A stretch of 64,000 bases of DNA. Source: Prevotellaceae bacterium. Its GTDB lineage: Bacteria > Bacteroidota > Bacteroidia > Bacteroidales > Bacteroidaceae. The notes under the pieces are model-generated. The model was not told the DNA's origin and ran no database searches. It saw only the letters and a list, made by a program, of their open reading frames with translations. The position numbers and the translations under genes are program-made. Positions 16,721 through 24,380 of this stretch are shown here, piece after piece. Where the stretch lies: the NCBI GenBank assembly GCA_019420585.1, contig JAHZGX010000026.1, positions 5,263-69,262 on the forward strand. The letters run 5' to 3'. Within the stretch, counting starts at the first letter, position 1. Every line of letters starts with the position of its first letter.

Positions 16721-19700
16721 TTATTTTTCTTTTTGGACTTCTGCCTTCTTCATCTTGGAACGCTCCTGTTCCATCTTGAACTGCTGGTCTGCCTCCTCCA
16801 CCATTACCGGGCGGATCTTCTCTTGAAGCCACTCAAAGAATATGAAGAAGACGGGTACGGTGAACAAGATGGCCAGTGTACCTATCAGCAGACCACCGAT
16901 GACACCTATGCCGATGGTGCGGTTACCGTTTGCACCTGCACCGGTGGCGAATACCAGGGGAATCATACCGAACACCATGGTAAGCACGGTCATCAGAATG
17001 GGACGCAGACGTGCTTCGGCTGCTGCATAGGCTGCTTCCACGATGCCCATGCCCTTGCGTCTGCGCTCCAGAGCAAACTCGGTAATCAGGATGGCCGTCT
17101 TGGCCAGCAGACCAATTAGCATGATGATGGCCGTCTGCAGGTAGATGTTGTTCTCAATCTTGCCCATGAAGAGGATAGGCAGGGCAGCATACCCCTGGTT
17201 CCAGAGCCATGCAAAGGCAAACGAACCCAAGATGCCTGCAGGAACCGACAGGATGACCGAGAAGGGAATGAGGAAACTCTCATACAGCATGGACAGGATG
17301 AGGAAGATGAGCACCACGCACACGCCATATATAAGATAGGTGTCCATGCTGTCTTTGGTCTGGTTCTCCTCACGACTCATGCCGCCGTATTCAAACGAGA
17401 AACCGCTGGGGAAGGTGTTCCTGAACTCCTCCTCGATGATGTTCATCACGTCGGTATTGCTGTAGCCGGCTGCAGGCACCAGGTTACAAGTGATGGAACT
17501 GAAGAGGTTGAAGCGTGTGTCCACCTCGGCACCCAGCACTTTGGTCAGTTTCACGAACTGGCTCAGGGGAGCCATCTCCGCCCCGTTCCTTACGAACATG
17601 TTATCCAGGTCCTCGGCCGTGAGGCGCATGTTCTCATGAGCCTGCAGCATCACGCGGTACACTTTACCATACTGGTTCATGTTGCTCACGTAGGAGCCAC
17701 CGCAGTAACTGCCCAGTGCGCTCAGCACGCTGGAGGGGCTTATGCCTGCCCGCTTGCACTGGGCGGCATCAATCTCCACCTTATACTGAGGGAAGTTACG
17801 AGCATACGAGGTCATGGCACGTGATACTTCCTCGTGCTGGTTCATGGCTGCTAGGAACTTGTTGGTGTACTCCAGGAACTGAGCCTTGTCGCCGCCACGG
17901 GTATCCTGCAGGTTCAACTCGATGGAGCCCATGCCGTAACCGGGAATCATGCCGGGCTCAAACACGAAGCACTGTGCGTCGGGCACCTCTTCCATGAGTC
18001 GTTTGTTGAGCAGTCCGGTGACCACCGTGCTGGTGCTCTTGAAATTGTCCACTAGTGACCAGAAGCCATAGCGTCGTTCAGACCAAGGTTTCAACTTCAT
18101 CACAAACATACCGTAAGCAACACCTTGGCCGGCCATGAAACTGTAGCCAGCCACGCGCTGGTAGTCTCCTATCTCTTTCGTTTCCTTGATGATGTTTTCC
18201 ACGCGATCCATAATCTCGTCTGTGGTGGCCAGGTTATTGCCGGGTACGCCGTTGATTGCCATCATGCAAGTGCCTTGGTCTTCCTGTGGTACCAGACCGG
18301 AACTTAGATGACCGGCAAAGAACACGATGCCTACGAAGCAGAGAGCCACACTGACAAAGGAAAGGAAGCGCACCTTGCGGTTCACGCAACGTTTCAGCGC
18401 AGCGGTGTACTTGCCGAGCATGGCGGTGTAACTGGCCTCATAAGCCTGGCGCGTGCGGGCATTGATGGTGCCGAAGAAGCCCTTCTTGCGCTCCTCGCTT
18501 GCGGGACGCATGAGCATGGCACACAGGGCCGGGCACAGCACCAAGGCGCTTATGCAGGAGATACCCACTGACGTGGCCAGGGTAACACCGAACTGGGTGT
18601 AGAATATACCCGAAGTACCGCCGGTGAATGACACGGGAATAAACACGGCCATGAACACGAACGTACAGGAAATCACGGCCATGGTCACATCGCTCATGGC
18701 ATCCTTTGTGGCCAGGTAGGGACTCGTGTAGCCGGCATCGAACTTGGCCTGCACGGCCTCCACGACCACGATGGCATCGTCCACCACCGTACCGATGGCG
18801 AGCACCAGGGCGAAGAGCGTAAGCAGGTTAAGCGAGAATCCGGCTGCGGCCATGCAGGCGAACGTGCCTATGAGTGACACGATGATGGAGATGGAGGGGA
18901 TGAGCGTGGCGCGGAAGTCCTGCAAGAAGAAGTACACTACCAGTATCACCAGGAAGATGGCAACAATCAGCGTCTCCTCCACATTGGCTATGGAAGCCAG
19001 CAGGAAGTCGTTTGAACTCTGCAATTGCTTAAACTCCAATCCATCGGGAAGATCCTTGCTCAGCTCTTTCAACTTTTCCGTAATGGCATCGTTGGTCTCC
19101 TTGGCGTTTGCACCTGCCACTTGGAAAGACAGGAAGGAGGTGGACTCATGACCGTTACATTCGCCGTGGTAGGCGTAGGAAATGGCACCCAGTTCAATGT
19201 CGGCCACGTCTTTCAGACGCAGCACATTGCCGTCGGGCAGTGCCTGCAGCACGATGTTCTCGTACTGCTCCAGTGATTCTAGACGTCCTGTGTACTTCAG
19301 CGTGTACTGATATACGTTCTCAATACCTTCGCCGTGCGTGCCGTTCACAGGCTTCTCACCCAGTTGTCCAGCAGGCGCTTCCAAGTTCTGTTCGGCCAAA
19401 GCATAGGTGATGTCGTCGGGTATCAACTTATACTGAGCCATCACGTCGGGCTTCATCCAGATGCGCAGCGAGTATGTACCGCCCAACTCCATCACATCGC
19501 CCACGCCCTTGATACGCTTGATTTGGGGAATGATGTTGATGTCAAGGTAGTTGGAAATGAAGTCCTGGTCGTACTTCTCCTTTGTGTCCATCAAGGCGTT
19601 AATCTGCAGGAATGAGGTCTGACGCTTGGCCGTTGACACACCAATCCTTGTTACCTCCGATGGCAAGAGTCCTTGCACGCGGCTGACACGGTTTTGCACG

Positions 19701-20020
19701 TTCACGGCTGCCATGTCGGGGTCGGTACCCTGCCGGAAATAGATGGTTATGCTGGCTGAGCCCGAGTTGGTGGCCGTCGAGGTCATGTAAAGCATGTCCT
19801 CCACTCCGTTGATACCTTCCTCCAGTGGTTGTATCACGGCCTTCATCACTGCCTCAGCGCTGGCACCGGTATAGGTGGCACTCACCATCACCGTTGGTGG
19901 AGCAATGTCAGGGTATGACTCCAAGGGCAATGAGAAGTAGGATATCGCTCCCACCAGTACTATGAGGATGGCAATTGACATTGCCATGACTGGTCTTTTA
20001 ATGAATATATTACCTTTCAT
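16721..20020 (-). CDS. RND efflux pump, inner-membrane subunit (AcrB/MexB family)
   Basis: A 1099-residue hydrophobic/amphiphilic efflux pump of the HAE1 type, a proton antiporter that moves drugs and bile-type amphiphiles from periplasm to exterior. The start (FIKRPVMAMSIAILIVLVGAISYFSLPLE) is the standard family N-terminus. The porter domain follows (PDIAPPTVMVSATYTGASAE). The TM4 proton-relay region VVDDAIVVVEAV carries the two adjacent aspartates, and the duplicated second half begins at KRCVNRKVRFLSF. Full length, no disruption. It lies between the fusion protein (44 nt upstream) and the channel. Confidence 0.96.
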   Translation of the reverse strand: MKGNIFIKRPVMAMSIAILIVLVGAISYFSLPLESYPDIAPPTVMVSATYTGASAEAVMKAVIQPLEEGINGVEDMLYMTSTATNSGSASITIYFRQGTDPDMAAVNVQNRVSRVQGLLPSEVTRIGVSTAKRQTSFLQINALMDTKEKYDQDFISNYLDINIIPQIKRIKGVGDVMELGGTYSLRIWMKPDVMAQYKLIPDDITYALAEQNLEAPAGQLGEKPVNGTHGEGIENVYQYTLKYTGRLESLEQYENIVLQALPDGNVLRLKDVADIELGAISYAYHGECNGHESTSFLSFQVAGANAKETNDAITEKLKELSKDLPDGLEFKQLQSSNDFLLASIANVEETLIVAIFLVILVVYFFLQDFRATLIPSISIIVSLIGTFACMAAAGFSLNLLTLFALVLAIGTVVDDAIVVVEAVQAKFDAGYTSPYLATKDAMSDVTMAVISCTFVFMAVFIPVSFTGGTSGIFYTQFGVTLATSVGISCISALVLCPALCAMLMRPASEERKKGFFGTINARTRQAYEASYTAMLGKYTAALKRCVNRKVRFLSFVSVALCFVGIVFFAGHLSSGLVPQEDQGTCMMAINGVPGNNLATTDEIMDRVENIIKETKEIGDYQRVAGYSFMAGQGVAYGMFVMKLKPWSERRYGFWSLVDNFKSTSTVVTGLLNKRLMEEVPDAQCFVFEPGMIPGYGMGSIELNLQDTRGGDKAQFLEYTNKFLAAMNQHEEVSRAMTSYARNFPQYKVEIDAAQCKRAGISPSSVLSALGSYCGGSYVSNMNQYGKVYRVMLQAHENMRLTAEDLDNMFVRNGAEMAPLSQFVKLTKVLGAEVDTRFNLFSSITCNLVPAAGYSNTDVMNIIEEEFRNTFPSGFSFEYGGMSREENQTKDSMDTYLIYGVCVVLIFLILSMLYESFLIPFSVILSVPAGILGSFAFAWLWNQGYAALPILFMGKIENNIYLQTAIIMLIGLLAKTAILITEFALERRRKGMGIVEAAYAAAEARLRPILMTVLTMVFGMIPLVFATGAGANGNRTIGIGVIGGLLIGTLAILFTVPVFFIFFEWLQEKIRPVMVEEADQQFKMEQERSKMKKAEVQKEK

Positions 20021-20064
20021 CTTGGTGATTATCTATGTATAGTGTAATTCTCTGTCTGTTGTGC

Positions 20065-21195
20065 TTACTTGCCGAGTTTCTTCACGTCCTGTCCTTCACG
20101 TACCATACCTGCGCCCTCTGCAACGATTTCCTCTCCTCCCTTCAGCCCAGAAGTAACTATGAAGGTCTTGCCTTGGCTTTGGGGCAGGATATCCACCATC
20201 TGTGAGTGAGCGATGCCCTTGTCATCAACCACGAATACATTATACTTGTCCTGGGTTTGCACTGCGGCGGTGGCAGGCACGGTAAGCACGTCCTTGTGCA
20301 CCACAGGTATAATAATGTTGCCGGTGCTACCTGAATGCAGAATGTGGGTGGGGTTGGAGAAGGCTGCACGCAACTGCACGGAACCTGTGCTGCGGTCCAC
20401 CACGCCACTGGCACTCTCTACGCGGCCCTTGAGTTCGTAGTCGCTTCCGTCTACCAGTTGGAGCGTGACTTCAGGCATGGACTCTATGGCTTTTTCAGCC
20501 GACTCATACTGGCGTATGAGAGCCAGGAATTGGCTTTCTGTCATGCTGAAGTATACATACATTTCGTTGTTGTCAGACACTGTTGTCAATGGCTGTGGCA
20601 TGGCGCTGCTCACCAAGGCTCCCTGACGGTAGGGCAGGGTGCCGATGACTCCGTCGGCGGGACTGGTCACTGTGGTGTAGGAAAGGCTGTTGCGTGCATT
20701 CACCACCTGCGCCTTGGCCTGTGCCACCTGTGCCTTGGCCGTAAGCAGAGAGTTTTGTGCAGTTTGCATATCTATCTCGCTCACCACCTTCTGGTCGTAC
20801 AACTTCTTGCGGCTATCGTAGTTGAGTTGGGCTGTTGCTTCCTGTGCCTCGGCGGCCTTGAGTGATGCTTCGGCAGTGTTCAGTGCTGCACGGTAGGGTA
20901 CTTGGTCAATTACAAAGAGTACCTGTCCCTTCTTCACTTTCTGCCCCTCGGTCACGCAAAGTTTCTGCAGAGTGCCTCCCACCTGGGGATAAACCTCAAT
21001 GTCCTGACAGCCACGTATGGTGGCGCTGTACTTCTCGGTCAGAGTCACATCACTCTTGGTCACTTTAGTGGTCTTGAAAACGGCGCTGGGCATCACACCC
21101 TGCTGCTGTTTGTTGCCACATGAGCTGAGCACAGCCATTGCGGTCACTGCTGTTGCCAGCACTGTCATCAGTTTCTTTGTCATAATTCCTCTCAT
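20065..21195 (-). CDS. RND efflux periplasmic adaptor (membrane fusion protein)
   Basis: A 376-residue AcrA/MexA-type adaptor linking pump and channel. It is a lipoprotein: signal peptide with lipobox AVLSSC. The barrel-sandwich halves (GCQDIEVYPQVGGTLQKLCVTEGQKVKKGQVL and YTTVTSPADGVIGTLPYRQGALV, cited in parts) flank an alpha-hairpin (AEASLKAAEAQEATAQL…). The C-terminal domain includes LTVPATAAVQTQDKYNVFVVD. An ATG four codons downstream (21183, MTKKLM) is a likely alternative start and gives a more typical signal peptide. It is the first gene of the operon; no regulator gene is adjacent. Confidence 0.94.
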   Translation of the reverse strand: MRGIMTKKLMTVLATAVTAMAVLSSCGNKQQQGVMPSAVFKTTKVTKSDVTLTEKYSATIRGCQDIEVYPQVGGTLQKLCVTEGQKVKKGQVLFVIDQVPYRAALNTAEASLKAAEAQEATAQLNYDSRKKLYDQKVVSEIDMQTAQNSLLTAKAQVAQAKAQVVNARNSLSYTTVTSPADGVIGTLPYRQGALVSSAMPQPLTTVSDNNEMYVYFSMTESQFLALIRQYESAEKAIESMPEVTLQLVDGSDYELKGRVESASGVVDRSTGSVQLRAAFSNPTHILHSGSTGNIIIPVVHKDVLTVPATAAVQTQDKYNVFVVDDKGIAHSQMVDILPQSQGKTFIVTSGLKGGEEIVAEGAGMVREGQDVKKLGK

Positions 21196-21266
21196 TCAAT
21201 AATTATTTGTAACTCTATATTTTTGTGTAATCCTATGTGCGTGTGTTCTGCACTGAAAATCGGCTG

Positions 21267-21274
21267 CAAAGTTA
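21267..21274 (-). promoter_or_regulatory. -7 box TAACTTTG for the efflux operon
   Basis: TAACTTTG on -, ~70 nt before the adaptor start. The -33 side has only a weak TTG. Confidence 0.55.
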
Positions 21275-21592
21275 CGACAATTCGGCTTAACATGTTGCCT
21301 TCCGTGATTCTTATACCGGGTCTTTTATTGTTCAAAACAGGAATATAATTTGTCTTTTAACATGATTTAAGTCCTTGCTTTGATTTATGAGTGTCATGGC
21401 GTGGGCAAGTATGTTGCTTGAGTGGAGATGTGCACAGGACAGAGGCTTGTCGGGGATTGTACCGGATTTTTCGTTTAAAGTTCATGGTAGGAGATTTTTG
21501 ACGGTCAAATATGGCCTTTCATACAGCATGTATTTGTGCGGGTGGCAGTGTTTGTGGAGCGATGAGTTAACTTATTTGGGATGGTTTGTGCG

Positions 21593-22031
21593 TTTAACCC
21601 AAATCGGCCATTAGAGTTCTGATGCTTTTCTGTGCTGTCTTTTTCAGTTTACCACCAACTTCCCGAAGGCGTAGCGGGCAGGATTCTTTTTTTCTTTACA
21701 TATTCGTGTTTTCGCCCAACCACCCGATTTTATGTTTCTCACCAGGAAAAAAATTTTCCTCACTTGATTTATTTTTTTTCCTGGGCAGGCGTATTTTCGC
21801 ACCACGTCTCCAAAATCTTGACAATATCAAGATGCCAGAGTACGACGTTGCGGCAATCCGATTTGGACTAAGCCTCAATTTTGAGGTCTACATTCCCGAA
21901 GGCATAGCGGGCTACGGCGAGAGGAGGTGGGCAGTAAACCGGGGGAAAGAGAGTGCGGGAAACACAGGACAGAGTTCCACAGGACAAGCAAGGGAGATAG
22001 TTCTCGGTCTAATGGCCGATTGGGGTTCAAA
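21593..22031. mobile_element. MITE-like element with ~24-bp inverted ends
   Basis: The left end TTTAACCCAAATCGGCCATT (21593-) and the right end (reverse complement of 22008-22031) match at 22 of 24 positions with one gap. A direct repeat TCCCGAAGGCGTAGCGGGC occurs inside both ends (21661 and ~21893, one difference), next to inverted GTTTACC/GGTGGGCAGTAAAC pieces. The interior holds an A/T-rich stretch related to the repeats at 14929 and 31116. No transposase or credible gene is present; no target duplication was found. It occupies most of the gap between the efflux operon and rho; 21275-21592 shows nothing identifiable. Confidence 0.55.
21735..21822 (-). repeat. dispersed intergenic repeat, copy 3 (A-rich half only)
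   Basis: Read on -, GATTTTGGAGACG … CGAAAATACGCC … AGGAAAAAAAATAAA … GAGGAAAATTTTTTTCCTGG follows the same order as the A-rich half of copies 1 and 2 (GATTTTTGAAGAGA … GCAAAAATGCGCC … TGGAAAAAATAAA … AGGAATTTCTTTCCC). It is more diverged and lacks the CAGTACTGC tail. Confidence 0.5.
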
Positions 22032-22073
22032 TGTGCTTTTGGGGGCTGGATAGTGCCATTGTGCGTGTAGAGG

Positions 22074-22122
22074 AAAAAAGAGCGGCAGGCTGCCTGTCGT
22101 GTTAGGCTCCTTACCGCTCTTC
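22074..22122 (-). terminator. terminator of rho
   Basis: On -, GAAGAGCGG … CCGCTCTTTTTT with a long loop ends in six T; it lies ~32 nt after the rho stop. Confidence 0.75.
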
Positions 22123-22154
22123 GCTTGCCAAGTCATCCGCTAACGGACGTTCCT

Positions 22155-24128
22155 TTATGAGTTCATGCTGAGGAGGAACTCTTCATTGTTGATGGTGTTC
22201 TCCAGTTTGGACTTCACTTCGTTCATGGCCTCTATTGGGTTCATGTCGCTCAGGAACTTGCGTAGAATCCACATGCGGTCGAGGGTCATCTTGTCCTGCA
22301 GCAGGTCATCGCGTCGGGTGCTGCTAGCCACAATGTTCACGGCAGGGAATATACGCTTGTTGCTCAGCATGCGGTCAAGTTGCAGTTCCATGTTTCCCGT
22401 ACCCTTGAATTCTTCAAAGATCACGTCGTCCATCTTGCTTCCTGTGTCAATCAGTGCGGTGGCAATGATGGTGAGGCTTCCTCCGTTCTCTATGTTGCGT
22501 GCTGCTCCGAAGAATCGCTTGGGCTTGTGCAGTGCATTGGCATCCACACCTCCGCTCAGTACTTTGCCGCTTGCGGGCGATACCGTATTGTAGGCTCGTG
22601 CCAGGCGAGTGATTGAATCCAGGAAAATGACCACATCATGTCCACATTCCACCATGCGCTTGGCTTTCTCCAACACGATACCTGCAATCTTGACGTGCCG
22701 CTCAGCCGGTTCATCGAACGTGCTGGCTATTACCTCGGCCTTCACCGTGCGTGCCATGTCTGTCACTTCCTCGGGGCGTTCATCGATAAGGAGCATCATG
22801 AGGTAGGCTTCGGGATGGTTGGCAGTGATGGCATTTGCGATATCCTTCATCAGCATGGTCTTACCCGTCTTGGGCTGTGCCACGATGAGCGCACGCTGTC
22901 CCTTGCCTATGGGAGCAAACAGGTCAACTACTCGCGCAGCCATGGAGTCGTTGCGTCCGGTGCATAACTTGAACTTCTCATCGGGGAAAAGGGGAGTAAG
23001 GTTCTCAAAGGGACTACGGTCACGTGCTATTTCAGGATCACAGCCATTCACACTGGTAACCTCTATGAGCGGGAAGAATTTTTCGTTGTCACGCGGCGGA
23101 CGCACAGGGCCTTCCACCACATCACCGGTTTTCAGGCCATAATGGCGTATGGTCTGCGCATTCACGTAGATGTCATCAGGGCTGCTTAGGTAGTTGTAGT
23201 CACTGCTGCGCAAGAATCCGTAGCCTTCGTTCATGACTTCCAATACTCCTTCGCCGCGTATGTTCTGCCCAAAGTCGTAGTGTTCTTCATAGTTGAGTGA
23301 TGCTTCTAATCCGTAGTTGTCGGTCTCGGATGCTTCCATTTCCGGGGTTCTGTAGGCATTTCTTGCCCTTTCGGTAATGGCGGGTATGTGACTCCCTTGA
23401 TACATGGGATCATAGATAGGACTTTCATTGCCAGTGGCGGGGATGTCCTGTACGATAAGAAAATCATCGCTGACTCGTATGAAATTCTTCTCCTCGCTGT
23501 TTGTAGTATCTTCGTCGGCAGGCTCTGTCACCTTGTTGTCAGTGGCTTCTGCGGACATATTGCTTACGTTGGCGTTTTTAGTGCCTTCTTCTGTATTGGT
23601 GTCAGATGCGCCTGGAATGTTCTCTGCTTGTTGAACCTCTCTGCTTGTTGTGGTGTCCGGTATTTCTTCGGGCCTTATCTTGCGTGGCCTTCCTCTCTTT
23701 TTGGTGCCGGGTTCAGTGCCCGTGTTGGCTGTTTGTGCTGTTGCTGTGGTACTGTCTTGCGTACCTTCTGCTTTGTTCTCCTCGGTTTGCTTGTTGGCGT
23801 TTTCCCCTGCAGTGATATTGGCTGCTTCTTCTGCAACTTGGGCTGTGCTGTTGTCTTTTACACTCTCACTTTTGGGTTTGCGTCCGCGCTTTTTGGGAGT
23901 CTTCTCTACCGTGGCAGCCTCGGATGAAGCCTTTTCACTGGTTGTGCCTGCTGCACGTTTGGTCTTGGTGCTGGCGTTTGTCTGCTGGTTAGAACCGGCC
24001 ACTGCCTCTGCGTCAATAATATTGTATATGAGTGTGGTGGCATTGTCCGATAATTCTGCATTCACGCTTTGTGCCAGTGCAGACAACTCTTCGAGTGACA
24101 TTTTCTCAAGTTCACTTTTTGTGTGCAT
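22155..24128 (-). CDS. rho: transcription termination factor Rho with long disordered insertion
   Basis: A 657-residue hexameric RNA helicase that terminates transcription. Residues 1-45 are the Rho N-terminal helix domain. About 46-290 is a low-complexity insertion rich in Thr, Ala, Glu, Asn and Ser, found in Bacteroidota Rho. Then come the RNA-binding cold-shock-like domain (GEGVLEVMNEGYGFLRSSDYNYL), Walker A (APIGKGQRALIVAQPKTGKT), Walker B (VVIFLDSITRLARAYN) and the usual C-terminus. The insertion carries two AT-hook-like motifs, KKRGRKPK (79-86) and KKRGRPRK (143-150). In B. thetaiotaomicron the disordered region of Rho drives condensate formation (established knowledge). Monocistronic, own promoter and terminator. 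Confidence 0.97.
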   Translation of the reverse strand: MHTKSELEKMSLEELSALAQSVNAELSDNATTLIYNIIDAEAVAGSNQQTNASTKTKRAAGTTSEKASSEAATVEKTPKKRGRKPKSESVKDNSTAQVAEEAANITAGENANKQTEENKAEGTQDSTTATAQTANTGTEPGTKKRGRPRKIRPEEIPDTTTSREVQQAENIPGASDTNTEEGTKNANVSNMSAEATDNKVTEPADEDTTNSEEKNFIRVSDDFLIVQDIPATGNESPIYDPMYQGSHIPAITERARNAYRTPEMEASETDNYGLEASLNYEEHYDFGQNIRGEGVLEVMNEGYGFLRSSDYNYLSSPDDIYVNAQTIRHYGLKTGDVVEGPVRPPRDNEKFFPLIEVTSVNGCDPEIARDRSPFENLTPLFPDEKFKLCTGRNDSMAARVVDLFAPIGKGQRALIVAQPKTGKTMLMKDIANAITANHPEAYLMMLLIDERPEEVTDMARTVKAEVIASTFDEPAERHVKIAGIVLEKAKRMVECGHDVVIFLDSITRLARAYNTVSPASGKVLSGGVDANALHKPKRFFGAARNIENGGSLTIIATALIDTGSKMDDVIFEEFKGTGNMELQLDRMLSNKRIFPAVNIVASSTRRDDLLQDKMTLDRMWILRKFLSDMNPIEAMNEVKSKLENTINNEEFLLSMNS

Positions 24129-24226
24129 AATGTGAATTATATGCTTTTTGTGTTTGGTTTGTTTGTATTCTAAAGGGAATTGGGTGGAGAGCGAAGAATG
24201 TTGCTTTCCTTGTTCAAATCGGAATG

Positions 24227-24234
24227 CAAAATTA
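24227..24234 (-). promoter_or_regulatory. -7 box TAATTTTG for rho
   Basis: TAATTTTG on -, giving a ~90-nt leader before the rho start. The leader is long enough for the autoregulation known for rho genes, but I see no defined structure. Confidence 0.6.
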
Positions 24235-24298
24235 GTTCTTCTCTCTTAAACGTGCAAACAAAAGTCTTGTTTTTTGCTTTTCACATGCCATTTTTCAG

Positions 24299-24306
24299 TA
24301 CTTTTG
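24299..24306 (+). promoter_or_regulatory. -7 box TACTTTTG for the ABC-F gene
   Basis: TTTG (24273-24276), 22 nt, TACTTTTG. An ATG lies only 4 nt after the box and opens a short upstream ORF. Confidence 0.65.
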
Positions 24307-24310
24307 TGCC

Positions 24311-24373
24311 ATGTTGAATATGTACAATAATTGTAGTGGTCGTCTGGCGTGCTGCTGGATTGGCCTTTTTTGA
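24311..24373 (+). CDS. 20-codon upstream ORF before ABC-F gene
   Basis: ATG at 24311 and TGA at 24371-24373 encode MLNMYNNCSGRLACCWIGLF. The stop lies 7 nt before the ABC-F ATG at 24381, in a different frame. The uORF ATG is 4 nt after the -7 box, so it could be translated from a leaderless mRNA, with reinitiation at the ABC-F gene. Leader peptides control several antibiotic-related ABC-F genes (established for that family); whether this one is translated is inference. Confidence 0.35.
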   Translation: MLNMYNNCSGRLACCWIGLF

Positions 24374-24380
24374 TGTTCTC

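Noticed and set aside
15289..21195. Efflux operon as part of a mobile resistance island
   Set aside because: No integrase, transposase or tRNA insertion site flanks it; composition matches neighbours. RND operons are common in Bacteroidales chromosomes.
21387..22053. Small + ORFs (75-143 codons) between the efflux operon and rho
   Set aside because: They fall in the inverted-end element and A/T-rich repeat, with no start signals or domain features.
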